Assembly (NCBI GenBank): GCA_003255065.1 | Contig: QAOA01006876.1 | Location: 384,463 to 448,462, forward strand | Length of the DNA stretch: 64,000 bases | Direction of reading: 5' to 3' | DNA from: Cercis canadensis | Taxonomy: Eukaryota > Streptophyta > Magnoliopsida > Fabales > Fabaceae | Part shown: piece after piece, positions 26,582 to 40,192 of the stretch | Layout: every line of letters starts with the position of its first letter | Position numbering within the stretch: position 1 is the first letter of the stretch | Notes under the pieces: generated by a model | The model's input: only the letters and a program-made list of their open reading frames with translations | What the model was told of the DNA's origin: nothing | Database searches by the model: none | Made by a program: the position numbers and the translations under genes

Positions 26582-27265
26582 GCATGAGGAGTCGTCAAGC
26601 AGCAACAACGGCGACGACACTGATAGATTCTGCGGTCTTGCAGTCAGGCAACGCGGGAAGGGTATTTTCGTCAGTAGAAAATTAACGGTTATTGTTCTTT
26701 CAGGATGGATAATCCAGCAAATTCTAATGGGCCTTTGACACCGCCGTAACTGGCCCCAGAGTGCACCAATGAGCTGAGAAAAGTTACAAACATAAAAAAT
26801 GAAAAAAGAAGAAGGAAAAGGCAAAAATAATGAAAATGATGATGAGACAAAAGGTGATTTTTCAGCGTTACATATTTAAATTCAAAGTTATAACTAAAAT
26901 ATTAAAAAATAATTACTTTGTCTTTTAGTTTTAAATTATATTTTACACTATTATAAATTTATATGATTTGTTTGAAGGTTAAAAAAATAGTAATGTATTT
27001 AATTAGAAAACAAGGTTTTGTTTACATTGTCTTAATTGTTTTTTGTTAAATCATTGCAGAGGGCTGGTTAGTTGCTGGAAGAAACCAACAATCATAGTGG
27101 CAGAGAAACAAGGTAATTTTCTAAGGGAAGGATTTTCTGTTACATTTTTTTTTATAACATACTAAATTGAGAAAGCAAGAGAACAGAAAAAACCAAATGC
27201 AATCCCTCCTAAACCTAGCTACCTACCAAGCATAACACTGAAATTACAAAGAGAGAGAGAGTTTG
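26582..27265. other. Spacer between CRR21-like gene and ABCG gene
   Basis: Contains the 5' leader and promoter of the PPR gene (right of 26581) and the 3' UTR of the ABCG gene (left of 27266, with a GA repeat at about 27250-27262). No other gene is seen. Confidence 0.6.
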
Positions 27266-30200
27266 TTATCTTCGCTGAAAGTTGAGGGCCTTCATGGAGT
27301 AAGTGTAGACTAAAACGAAGAGAAGGTTAAAGGCAATTAGTGCCAAAGCAACTATCCACAAGAAGTCATGTCTGAACCCAAAATAGTCCCTCATAAATTC
27401 TTGCACTGTCTCCCCAGAATCTAGCTTAGTTTGATCATCTGCATACTGTGAAGCAGCCATCCCATATATACTCCATGCAGTTGGGCTCAGCCATGCATAC
27501 CATCTCAACCATGCAGCAATTCTCTGCAACAAATCCATAAACTTTTCACATCAATTTTATTATTCTTAAGGAGAAGACATATAGAGAGTAGGAGATACTG
27601 AATCAAAGTACCTGTCTTGGAATTACAAAGCCTGCAAATAGGTTCCATGCTGTATAGAACACACCGTTAAGTATTGAAGCAGTTTCTTGATTGGGACTTA
27701 ATGCTAATACCATCATTCCATAGTAAATGAAGTAGAGGACAGTGGAGAGCATATAAAACATGTAGAGGAAGAACTTGCTTGCTGTCCATTCATATCCCAT
27801 CATTGCATACACTATGACCCCATATATACCAATCTGAGTTGCAGTATAGGGGATCTCAATTGCAACCTGAAAGTTAATAATGCCATTGAAGATTTTGCTT
27901 ACAAGGGACAAGAATTAGTAGGCATGAAGTGGAATACGTAAGAGAAAGGATTCTTAATATGGACCTTACAGAGAACCCACAATAATAAATGAGATAGGTA
28001 GAAAAGTAAGTAGGCATTCACTAGAAATGAAATATACAAGTAAATGGACCTGTGCAATTGAATATGGCAAAGAAGAGTACATCCCAGAAGCCCTTTCTCT
28101 ATAATAAACTGCTCGTTCACTGATAATGACTGGCCGCACAGAACCAGCACTCTGTGATCCCATAAACATAACAGACATATACATGGATCCTAATGCATTG
28201 AAGATCTCCTGTTTGGAGTCCCTGTATCATCAAGAATCTTGCTCTGAGTTTCAAAGGATTATAATCTTCTAAATGTTAATATAACCTTCATTTCATATTC
28301 TGCATGAAACATTTACCTATGGCTGCCTTGACGCCAGAATAGTAATCCAAATATAATGGCCAATGCAGTGCCAAATAAAAGTCGAACTGCATTGTATGAA
28401 GTGTTTCTCCAGTAAGACTTGTGCTGTTTCCAGACGCAGGCCTTAAGCTGGGTAAGGTATGACTGTGAGTACTTAGAGGGAAAGTGAAGATCTTGTGAAC
28501 CTGGAAGAGGTGTACTCAATTCACCAATCAAAGCTTTATTTCTCCTGCATTGTTATGTATGGAAGATTTTCAACAACCACAAAAGTTGACTGTCATATCA
28601 AATCAGAATCAAGCATGTCCTCTATTTCACTAACCTAAAAAGATCTGAATTCTTGTATATATCTGCAAATTTAACACCTAAAATGTCTTCTTGTGCCCTT
28701 GTTGTCACTTCCAATGCCCATGTGGCTGGATTATAGCCCTCCCTAATTTTACCCACTTCCCTAATTCTCTGTAAACACCAAAAATTATGAAGGATCAAGA
28801 CATGGCAGAACTCATCAATGACTGAAGATTGTACAGAAAAAAAATTTAGTTTAGAATAAGTCTACCTCAAAATAGTCAATCAAAAGGCACGACTGCGGCC
28901 CTAGAGGACCCACATAAATTTCTTCACCTCCTCTTGTTAGTAGTAAAAGCTGTCATTTAAAGAATATGTACGGAAATTCAGATTTCATGTCTAATGGACA
29001 AGATAATGTAGAATGCTTGTACTGCATTAACTGTCTCTTACCTCATCAAATGATTCAAATATGTCAATGCTTGGCTGGTGAATGGTGCATACCACAGTCC
29101 TTCCTGTGTCCACAGTATTTCTCACTGTCCTCATTACAATAGCAGCTGCTCTGGCATCTAGACCAGAAGTTGGCTCATCCATGAATACTATTGAGGGATT
29201 TGCCACAAGCTCAATTGCAATGGTTAACCTTTTACGCTGCTCAATCGAAAGGCCATTTACATTTGGAAATCCAACCAGGGCATCTCTTAAGGGTGTAAGC
29301 TCAATGAGTTCCATGATCTCCTCAACAAAAAGCTGCACTTGTATGTGTTATAAAGTAGTAAAAACTAAATAGGGTAAACTAGAGGTTAGGAAGGTTGTAT
29401 ATAGATCAAGATATTAATTTCACTCACCTCTCTAGTCTTTGGTTCAGCCTCAGCTGGTAACCGAAGCCATGCCGAATATAAGAGGGACTCATGCACAGTG
29501 ACCAGGGCAGAGTGAATGTCATTCTGTTCACAGTATCCAGAAACTCGAGCAAAAGTTTCCTGATTCTTTGGGTACCCTGAAACAGTAATATTTCCCTCTA
29601 TGTATCCACTGTTTTTCCTTCCAGCCAATACATCTAAAAGTGTTGTCTTTCCAGCCCCACTAACACCCATTAAGGCAGTAAGGACACCTGGTCTGAATGC
29701 TCCACTCACTTCCTTCAGAAGTACCAACCGTTCTTCTAAAACACCTTGAGACTTCATTGCCTATAAAACTTTTATGGTCATTTCAACGTTCCTAGTTTGT
29801 TGGTTTTAACAGCTTAGCACAAGTAGTGTGACTTTTTAAGGAGAATTACCTTTGGCATGTCAACTGAATATGTAATATTCTCAAAGGTTAAGCAAAATGG
29901 TGTGAATGGCAGAATTAGTCCTTTCCCACGTTTTCTTCCATTTGGAGTTCGTTCTGTCATTTCATGATGGATTTAGTGGTTGAATCTCATAGATGGCTAA
30001 GAGAATCTAACTCATGATCTTATTGGTTTATTTAACTTACTTTTGAGGATCATGTTGGTCTTGCTTGTGCTTGCTTCATTCTCCAGTAATTCATTATCCT
30101 CAGTCTCTCCTGTTCTGCTAGTGTGTTTCTCTTCTGAAGTTTCTTCTTGAATAAAGACTGCTTGAGATTTTCCATATTCTGCATAGATTTTCATATTATA

Positions 30201-33200
30201 GTTCAAAAGCTTCAGTTGAGCTAGTAAAGAAATCTGTAAATCGATAACAATTTAGCATTAAAGATGAGAATGCTCACCGTCAAAAAAGGCAAGTGCCAGA
30301 GCACAGACCACATTGAATAAAACTAAGAAACCAATCAATGCTATGACAGCAATCCAGTACAAATTTGGGTTGGTGTACACCCCACGAAATTTCAATACTG
30401 CCACCCCCAGCGTTTCATTTGATCCATTGACAACCTGCAGTTGGTTTCCACATTCCAAGTCCTTGAATATTTCCGTTCTCAAATTCTGAAGACTAGGAAA
30501 ATAAAATAAAATGTAAACTTCATCTACCTCTCTTGAGAATCTTATACTTACCCGGTTCCAAGCTTTGCCTAGAAATTCATTTACTGAGATTGCATTTTCT
30601 GTATACATTATTGGATTCGTCCAGTAACCCCAAATCAACCATTTGGGGGTATTTTCTGAAGGATAGAAGGAAAGTATTTGTTATGCAAGATGCTAAGAAG
30701 ATCAAGTACATAACTGAACATGATTGAATAACAAGCAAGAAAATATCAGGAACATTAAACAGATAAAATAATATGTTCCATACCCCGTGATAGAATGAAT
30801 CCACTTAATATTAGTAGCCACAATACTGCAATACATCCAGCTGTGTTTGCAACTACATGATCCCTTGCCACTGCAGCTATCAATCGGAAAAGTGAATATG
30901 ACATTTGTCCATTCAATGTGAGAATAAGGAAGAACCTCAGCATCCTGAATGAACACTTAAGAGGGTTAACATAGAGAATCCAAGAGAGTATGCTGAAAAT
31001 ATGAAAGTGAATATTATGTACTGGCCTTGTGATGTTAGGATCAAATCCTATTACATAGTAAGTTGTGGCAACCCAAAGAGCGACTTCAACAATTGATATA
31101 GGGATTCCAAGGACTGAAGCTGGCAAAGAGAATGCCCAAGAGGGGTAGAATAGGTGGTCTCTTTGCTTATAAAATACAGGAAGCTTTCCAATTGTCATTG
31201 GAAGTTCATAGAACCCAGAGAATGTGATGGAATTTTGCAGAAAAAAGAGTGCACCCAAATAAACTGCCCCATCAGCTAATGTGTCATGGTGCTTCCTGGC
31301 TTGTGAAAAGACTGCTGCCACCATCAGTGCACAGATTTCAGACTGAAATCAAAGGGCCGGAGTCATTATGAATGAAATATATAATTTTTCTTTTGAAAGC
31401 AAAAGATGTCCATCCTACTCACTTGAACCGTCTTGAAGATATGAACAGGAGCACTTCTTTTCATCAGAGTAACTTCTCTTGCCAAGCAAGCCTTCATCAA
31501 TTCTTTCCTATTAGCTCCATATTTTGAACTTGATAAAGCTGCAGGGTGGCTCTTGGACCTTTCAAATGGGGTGGCAAGCTCACGATGGATGGCTGAGCCT
31601 AGATAGAATGACTTGAAGGCTTCTGCAAAGTCATTGACTGAAATATAACGATATGGTCTCACTTTATTACCCCAGTACTGTCTCTGATCCTTTACTGATG
31701 TGACCTATGGCATAGTTAAAGAAGAAAAACAGGAAATCGGTAAATATATCGACATATTATAGAATTGGAAATGGTTTAGCATAGGAAAATATTGGAAACC
31801 TGTAGAAAGCTTTTCTAATGAATTTGAGCATACTTACAACAAATATCATGAAAAATAGTAGTGCTACGGTGTCTGTGGAGTTTTAAACTACTTGTGTACC
31901 TATGCTCAAGCACTTGCAATAATATGCAGAATATTCAAATTTTATAAGAATAGTTGACATAGTCAGAGTGAAGGCAACAGAAAAAAGCATTGACATTACA
32001 AAGCAAAGTTATTGATTATCTATCATTTTGCACTTACTTCCTGTAGGTAGTCAGCAACACCCTTTCTCTCAGGACATGTGAAACCCATGAATTCAAAAAA
32101 CTCAAGAACGTGTTCACGAGAGCCCTGGTACACAATTTGTCCTTCCGCAAGAAGAATAACATCATCAAACAGCTCAAAAGTTTCTGGTGGAGGTTGGAGA
32201 AGAGAAATGAGAGCAGACTTGCCAAAAATATGGATGGATTGCCTGATTGAATTAACTATCTGAAATGTGGTTGAACTATCAAGACCAGTAGATATGTTGT
32301 CCATGAAGAGTACGTTCACAGGACCAACTAGCATCTCTCCTGTTTTAATCCACAGTGACGTAAAGCTTAATATTCCAAACTTGAAGCACAGGAATATTGG
32401 CTGCAAATTTTCTTACTAAATTTGCTTGAATGACTTATTAACCGTGTACCTGTAGTAACTCGCTTCTTTTGTCCTCCTGATACGCCCCTTGTCATTTCAT
32501 CTCCGACAATAGTGTCAGCACAAACTTCCAATCCCAAAATCTGTCAAAAAAATAAAATAAAATGCAGGCAGGTGTTATGGAAGATTAACTGAGCAATTAA
32601 TCTGATCAATTAGGACTATAGTACCAGGTAACCTTTATGCCATATACCTTTATCATGTAAGCTGTAATTATGTCTTCCTTGTGCCCACTCAAAACTGATG
32701 CCTACATCAAGGAGTTTTATTGAAATTATTGAGGCCATGTGTACATAAACAGCTCAAAAATGAGAGGGCTTCTGGCATATGCTTTTCATACCTTCATTAA
32801 AGCATCAATATATGGATCTGGAGTAATATTTAACTGCTTCTCCCTTCTCAGAAGCTCCATGAGCAAGTCTTAAAAATGGTGATACGAAATGGTCAGAATT
32901 TCATTAGAAGCTATTTAGATTAAAAGCTCTCAAACTTTCAACTTACCATAACCTGTGCCAACACCTTGGCATCTTGCAGAGAAGGCCAGAGTTTCTCTGA
33001 CTGTCAGTAAAGGAAGGTGCACATCATACTGGCTGATATAAGCAGAGGTTCTTGGAACCTCAAATTCTTTCATCTCATGACCATTGTATGTTACTTTCCC
33101 CGAAAACTATGATTCATGGTATCATTTCAAATTTTCAGAGGCATGGAATGAATGAAAGAAAGAATCCTGAATAAGTTCTAGTCATATTTACATGTTAGCA

Positions 33201-34193
33201 TCTACCTTCAGTTCTGGATCAAGCTTTGCAGACAAAGCTTGTAATAAGGTGCTTTTCCCTGCGCCTGGTGGTCCTAAAAGCAAAGTCATTCTACAAAATA
33301 AACTCTAATAGTTATAAAATTTCATGGAATATATAAAGGCATGAATGTGATCACCAAGTCTTGAGAAAATAAGATTATGACATTTCTGTACTTTGATTCT
33401 ACCTGCCAGGTTTGATAATTCCACTTATGTCACGAAGCACGGAGAACTTCTTCTTTTTGCTTGGAATAACATGGAGGTAACTCCCTACAGTCTGTAAGAC
33501 ACCAAAAAAAAAAAAGAGACAAGTTTCAAGATCTGAGGTGAAATCTCAATTGTCAGAATTCCACTTGTTTAGAGTTTAGACATATACCTCTGCCAGATTG
33601 AGATAGAAGTTCAGGATTGTGGGCACAGCTCTTCTACCCACATAGGCTTCTCCATCAACTTTTAAATTTTCAAATCGAACTTCAACTGTGGGTAGATTGA
33701 GAGAAACCCTAACATTTCCAAGAAATCAATTAAATTGATAACCTCTTGGTATCAACTTTTTTTTATTCATGACCCAGGAAATACAAGAGCTTTCACTCTC
33801 CTAACCACATGACTTAGGACTCACTTTAAATTTATTTAAAATAGAAGAAAGAAACGTATAAATACGTTCAATTTAGCAGATAATAGGAAAGCTGAGGAGG
33901 AGGTAATACCTGTCGATTCTCTTCTTGAGCCTTCTCAAGAACTTTTCATTTTCATCTATATGCTTAACCACTCTATCTAGAAGGTCCTTCTTTTCTTGAA
34001 ACCCAAGCTTCTTAAGATCAATCTCCTTGAAATCTCCAGCAACTCCATGCAGAAGACCTTTATGGGCTCTTTCATATGTGGGAAGCCTCTCAAGTGCAGC
34101 CCACTTCAGAGCTTCCTCTTCATCTTGTTTGTGTGTATCTCTGCTGGAGCTGGTCACACTGGAAACGCTTCTGAAATTTTGTCCAATATCCAT
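27266..34193 (-). CDS. PDR-type ABCG transporter, 24 exons
   Basis: Exons right to left: 34193-33910, 33708-33588, 33491-33403, 33290-33206, 33106-32947, 32868-32792, 32701-32648, 32540-32450, 32339-32038, 31704-31423, 31342-31026, 30944-30784, 30655-30552, 30434-30278, 30178-30041, 29953-29850, 29760-29428, 29332-29042, 28949-28866, 28768-28635, 28544-28317, 28221-28050, 27866-27612, 27523-27266. Phases agree and give about 1,426 residues, usual for full-size PDR proteins (NBD1-TMD1-NBD2-TMD2). NBD1 has Walker [10 protein letters not shown] and signature VSGGQ, but Walker B reads LFMDNI, with Asn (codon 32296-32298) where plant relatives have Glu. NBD2 is canonical ([15 protein letters not shown]). 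The exon 11 donor needs GC instead of GT (at 31025-31024). Either the gene uses a rare GC donor or it is damaged. Such proteins export small molecules across the plasma membrane; the substrate is unknown. The start at 34193 ([12 protein letters not shown]) fits PDR N termini. Confidence 0.88.
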
Positions 34194-34666
34194 AAGAAAC
34201 CACTCAAGATTAATGGTGTCAACACAAAAACATAACCTTTCACAATAGCAGGCGAAAAATTGTGGGCTGGAGGACACTGTTTATAAGCAAAGAGAGGTTG
34301 GTAATGGTAGTATTGATGGCACAAAATTCAAGAAATTTTACAGGATCTGGTGCTATTATTGCATTTTAGTCGGTCAAGGAAGCTATCTTTTCCATGATTG
34401 CATGAATTAAATCTGTTTGCATTTTACGTAACTTTGATATCAGATTCAACACGAGAGGAAAGAAATCGCTTTTACCTCTGAATGTGAAATCCAAGCAACC
34501 CTTTTGCACTCTATACGCGTCATAGTACTTGGCCTTGTGCTTATCCATGCATTATTTTTCTAAACTTATATGCATGCATCTTTTCACACGTTCAAGATTT
34601 TTTTTGGGTAATTATTACAACCCAATCCTCTTTCCAATTATCAATACTTTACATCTAATAACTTGA
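34194..34666. other. 5' flank of the ABCG gene
   Basis: Likely leader and promoter of the minus-strand ABCG gene. No independent gene is seen. A short minus-strand frame at 34366-34548 has no recognisable content. Confidence 0.5.
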
Positions 34667-35552
34667 GGGACTAAAATATTATTTTGATTTTTGACTTTTG
34701 TCCATGTTCTAAGTTTAGTTCCTGAGTATAAAACGTTCTAAAAAATGTCTTTTACCTATGATTTTTGTTTCATTTAAATCCTTCCGTCAATATGCCGTTT
34801 AGCACACTAACAAAAGTGCTTATGTGTCTAGTTAAAAGGTGACATGACAGCTTAAAATGCCAACTCAAATGACTAAAATATTGTTTTGGTCCCTGACTTT
34901 TGTACACGTTCTCAGTTTAGTCTCCGAGTACAAAACATTCTTAAAAAAGTCACTCACCTATCATTTTCGCTTCTAAATTCTTTCATCAGGATGCTGTTTA
35001 GTACACTAACGGAAGTGCTTATGTGTGTAGTTAAAAGATGACATGACAGCTTGAAACGCCAACTCAGACCCCAAATATATAACCCAACCATATAAAATAA
35101 TGATGTTTTATCTTAGATTGAAGTAAGCCTTACTTAAAATGCCATGTCAGCTTAAAAGATGACATGACATTTCAAGTTGCCATGTCATCTTTTAACTAGA
35201 CACGTAAGTACTTTTGTTAGTGTGCTAAATGGCAGCCTAACGGAAGGATTTAAATGAAGTGAAAATGATAGGTAAAGGACATTTTTTAGAATGCCGTGTA
35301 CTCGGGGGCTAAACTAAGAACGTGCACAAAAGTTAGGGACCAAAATAATATTTTAGTCGTCTGAATTAGCTGACATATTATCTTTTAACTAGACACATAA
35401 GCATTTTCGTTAATGTGTTAAACAGCATCCTGACAGAAGAATTTAAATGAAGTGAAAATGATAGGTGAGAGACCTTTTTGAGAATACCTTGTACTTGGGG
35501 ACTAAACTAAGAACGTGCATACAAGTCAATGACCAAAACAATATTTTAGTCA
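34667..35552. repeat. Fold-back repeat: two direct and two inverted copies
   Basis: About 200-bp units occur four times: forward at about 34667-34860 and 34868-35075, and inverted at about 35140-35362 and 35370-35552. Each contains the blocks GACTAAAATATT, a GTTCT..TTTAGT block, TTTAAATCCTTC-like sequence and GACATGACAGC or their complements. The outer ends are inverted repeats of GACTAAAATATT. The whole could fold into a long hairpin. It looks like a compound fold-back/MITE-type element. No coding capacity and no clear target-site duplication are seen. Confidence 0.75.
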
Positions 35553-37054
35553 CTTAATAGGCATATATCTTGATGCATATATGAGTAATTGAATGTGAAA
35601 ATTTGAAACTTTTTACATATATAAGATACCAAATTTGAAAAAAAAAATTCTTTTAATTAGTCAAAACTCTCACCACTATCATATATTTAAAATGTTTAAA
35701 TTTATTGTATATAAGACATTATTTATTATTTTATTACAATTTTTAGAGATCTGTATATGGGTGCATTTAGATTATTCCTTTATTTATTCTTCGCAATTTT
35801 TATTTGGATTTCATTAAAATTATTGTTTTTATAGAAGTATATATGTGAAATAATTTTTTATTTGATCTATGGAAGGTTATACAAATGACATATTTTATTT
35901 TTGTGTTTTTGGTGACATCTGATAAGAAAACAAAAAAAGAAGTAATTAATTTATTACTCTTTTCATAAATTTGGCAAAAATGAAATTTAAACTCAGCAAC
36001 TTTTAAGGTAGAGTATTCCACAGTCAATCATTAAAAGAATACACACGTATTTGACTAGGAGATATCATATTGTATCTAAGATAACAAAAAAGGCCTATCT
36101 AATTTCACAAAAGTAACTATTTACTATGTAAAAGTGGATTTTTCTTAATAAATGGTCTAGATTTTTTTTTTCTAAACTTCCTAGATAGGTCTTGTTTCAT
36201 GCTCTAAATTAATGTATATGAAAAATCAGAACACAAATATTAAAACCAAATGGGCCTTTACCAAACAAGTGATATTGAGGTTATTTTTAGAGTTTATAAA
36301 TTTTGTGTTCAAATTTAGAATCGTAGCCAAAAATATAAAAAAAAAAANAAAAAAAAAAAAAGTGATATCCAATTTTGCATTTCAACTCAGAGTTTTAGCT
36401 AAAAATAAATAAATACAAGTATTGACTCAAGTAAAAATGCATGATTTTATTATTTATAAATGCTTCATCCTTGCATGTTGGTTTCTCGATCTCTTCTCTC
36501 CTTTCCCTTCTTGCATGTAAGAGACTTCCATTCATTCTCTTCCTCTCTACCCAAATATTTCCTATGTCTGATCAGGAAGCTGCCTGAAAAGTTCATTGGT
36601 GAGCACCATTCAATTGAATATCAACTCTGGAAAAAAAAAAAAAAGCAAAAGAAAAAGAAAAAGAAAGAAGCATATCCATTTTGTTTTGTTCATTGCTTCT
36701 TGTAGTGCATATGTTCTTGTCTTCTGTGACGGTTAGTGTTTATCTATGTTCTATTATTGTGATGCCATTACAATTTTTCGTTAATTCTCCATATAAGACT
36801 CAATTTACGACCTATGATTTTAGAGATATAATTTCACAAATTCAATTGAATCCGTGACAATTCCAAAGGCACACAATTGATCCAATATTTGCTGCCAACG
36901 AAATCAATTTTACCATAGGAAATTCTCGCTTGAGACACAGAATATATGCTCTGAAATTGTTATTAGAATCCGTAGTAACACGAACAAGTAAGTGCTAGAA
37001 TACAAACAACAGTTGTTAAGCAAAATTAAGTTACAGCTAAAATAAAGGTTTGCT
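35553..37054. other. AT-rich spacer with an assembly join
   Basis: No gene. A poly-A tract is interrupted by N at 36348. The last about 250 bases (36800-37054) resemble 46130-46410 downstream of the other type I DUF2921 gene, so this 3' flank was part of the duplication. Confidence 0.6.
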
Positions 37055-40000
37055 CTAGCGTCTAGCCATTAAGAAAGGAGCCCTTTCACTCATCTCTGAG
37101 CTGGAAACTTGGTCAATGTTCTCCTTTGGCATGGCTATGCATCCAAGTTCCTTCCGCTGACATTTCTGCTGCAAGTATACTACAAATGCCAGTAAAATAA
37201 CAATGAATGCCACCATGATGTTCCCAAACTTAGAATGGCATTTCAGGCTCTTGTTCTGGAATTCCTCATCATCATAGTAAGGTTCAGGAATAGGTTCACT
37301 TATGTGGTCATAAGCATGCAGTAAAAGCCTCAATGTTGTCAAACCAATGTAATATAGTTTCCTCAGAGGCTTACCTTGGAGCTGATATAAAGTGTTGTAA
37401 GCAATTTGAGGAAGCAAAAAGAGATCCTGGACTACGCCACCATAATCATCTATCTCTCGTAGCCATTTAAATAACTTCTGTGTAATATTGCTTGTGTAAC
37501 GATACTTTGCAGGCAGAGGAATTAGCCCACCCATATGGACATGATAAATGGTGTGAGCAACTAGAAACCCACCAATATGAACAGCTAGAGTAATGAGGAA
37601 AACCCACCTTTCCATTGAGTCATGAGTAGTGTGTTTCTGACTGTGACTTGTTTTGATGTGAGCCCCATAAACCCTCTGTGCAAGCCTTAATGTTAGTGCA
37701 AGTGCAACTAGCAAAAGAATCCTTATTGCCTCCTCAATTACATGGAGATGCTCATATATATTCAGATCATAGTTTTTGCCGCTATGACTATGAGTTTGAA
37801 TCACCTTCCATTTGAACAAAATATCATTTCCTTTACCAGCTACCAATGGGATGCCATAGCCCAGAGCCTGGATACCAAGCATGACCAAAGATGCTTGAGT
37901 TGGATCCCCTATAATTCTGGCATAGTGCAACTGACTCCAAGTGCAAAAAATGGCCATTGTGAGCATGACAATCCGAAGCCCTCCCTCAACAGTTTTTCTC
38001 ATTATTATGTTGTCCAACAGATGATCATGATGAAAAATTGGGTAAGTCAAGAGGCTGATTGGGCTCAAGTAGAGGGAATCTTCTTTAGTCCTTTTGCTGT
38101 TGACGAAAATTTTAGCCTTGGAACTAAGTAGCCACCTCGCATTTATGGGAGGATAATCTACCTTAATTTCAATCTCACAATCTCTTCCTCCTTCAAGTTT
38201 TGTGCCATTTTTTATGATAAAATGCAAATCCCTGATATCCCTGCACCCAACTAAATGCATCTCCCCAATTACTGGATTATATATACCTTCAAAGGACAGG
38301 GAGAGGTTACTGAAGTGTTTACCACTAGTGCTGAGATGCCCTGAAATCTCAATCTCATTATCAGCAACTGAATAAAAGAATGCCCCCAAGTCTTGATGGT
38401 TCCTATCTGATTGAGGCAGGTACCCTCAAAAAAGTGGACCAAATGAGTGAATATCCATCTTAACATAAGTCCTCTTACTTTGGGCCTCAGAAGAGGCATA
38501 TGGCACAGCATAGACGCCAAAGGAGAGCTCATTTGACAGATGAGAGTCATTGATAGAGGGATATGAAAGAAATGATTTCTTGTACACACTCGGAATGGAA
38601 GTCTTAGTTCTATTTTGAAAAGCTATTGCCTCCATTGTTTTTGTGTATTTATAAGACCAACCTTCTATTGCCCTTAACCTTTTAGCTGACCAGGACAGAT
38701 TTCTTTTTCCATGGTACTTATTTAGCACATGTTTAGGATGTGTTGGCGATTCAAAATACATGGAAAGATGCACTTCAATTGGGTTGATGCTCGATATGGT
38801 CCCAAAGATTGCACTTCGCTGATGAATGGTGAAAGTAAGAGGAAGATACAAGAAAATCCTTGAATTGCATCTTTGTGAAGATGAACCAACTAGTCCAATG
38901 CAACCAACCAAACAGAGTTGCCCACTAGAAGAACTCCATATTCCCTCCGCTGAAAGTGTCATCCCAGATAGGCCTGTTCTCTCCCCTGATACATATCTGT
39001 CTTCCTCAAAATTAATTAATCTAAATACAGCAGATACATTAGCAGCTTTTTTCTGGTTCTCATCAATCCCCTGCTCACATCTAAAATCCTGAACAAGAAG
39101 CCTCAAGTTGTTGAAATCCCCACCACAAGCCTTTATCCCCCTTCCAAAAACGAAAGGGCCCAACTTATCACCACCATCATAAAAGACTCCATTTTTGGTG
39201 AAAACCTCAAGACATCATTGGACAAGAAACTTTGAAGCTTATCACAATATTCATTTCCTTGATACATCTCTATCTCTTCATCAACCATGCTGTCTTTATA
39301 GGGATATGGGTTGCAAGCTTTCAGCAACAGTTCTTCGGCCCCAAAATGATATTTATTGCTACGACTCAACCGTGAAGATATATGAACCGTATCAAAGTAG
39401 GTGGCATTTATTTTTCCATTCAAGCTTCTCATTTCTCCACTGATACTGCTAGTGGTCAGAGTGAAGGTTTTGGGGTACCGTAGAACAAGCATGATTTGAT
39501 CATCTTGTGCCCGTGATAGATGCAGATTATTACTACTAATTTGAGAATAGCCATAGCCACTCATTGTTTCTATTTCATCACTGAACTGATTAGAGATAGG
39601 CTTCAAAGCAGTCCCCAACATACACAAAAAGCGCTCACCTCTGTTCTCAGATTCAGCATAAATTCCTTCAAAAAGCATGGTAAGAACGGTACTCCCAGAA
39701 TCCATGTAGAACTTAGGGGACCATTCATCAGGCTTGTAGTTGAACATTCCATAGCTTCGAGTTATGCCTATTCTCATTATCCCACTGACGCTAACTATTT
39801 TATTGGATTGGGGAACATGGTTCTCATCCACTACCCAGAAAGATACTAACTTTACAAGAGAGCAAGAATCTGTAAAGCTCTTCCTCATATTGCTGTCATC
39901 AAAGGGCATGAGGGGTGCTACTTCAGCAGGCTCCTGATGCCAGTCTCCATTCATAAAGGAAAGCTCCTCCTTGATTCTGCTACCTCTGTCATCGTCGGGC

Positions 40001-40192
40001 ATTAACTTGGAAGCTGATGAGAGAAAAGTAGCACATTTTTCTTCAGCGTCAGCAAAACGACTGTGAGTGTGTGCTATAGAAGGATCGCCTCCGGTTTCAA
40101 ACTATGAGTTGAATGAAGCGGTGAAGCTACGAAGAAACAGAAACCACACCGTGCAAGTAGTCCAAACACGAAGTGTTAGGTACAATTTCCAT
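37055..40192 (-). pseudogene. DUF2921 gene copy 1 (type I), decayed
   Basis: An intronless remnant aligning along its whole length with the type I copy at 46411-49522. Ectodomain modules (LTMLFEGIYAE, MTLSAEGIWSSSSGQLCLVGC, LSFEGIYNPVIGEMHLVGC) and a C-terminal multi-membrane region (GKPLRKLYYIGLTTLRLL) are all recognisable. Breaks against the paralogue: a shift near the start codon, a TAG at 40102-40104 where the paralogue has Lys, a frameshift near 39165-39190, and TGA at 38426-38428 where the paralogue has Gly. The start at 40192 is inferred from the paralogue. It is unlikely to make a full protein. The long C-terminal frame (37055-38389) could still be translated from an internal Met. Confidence 0.85.
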
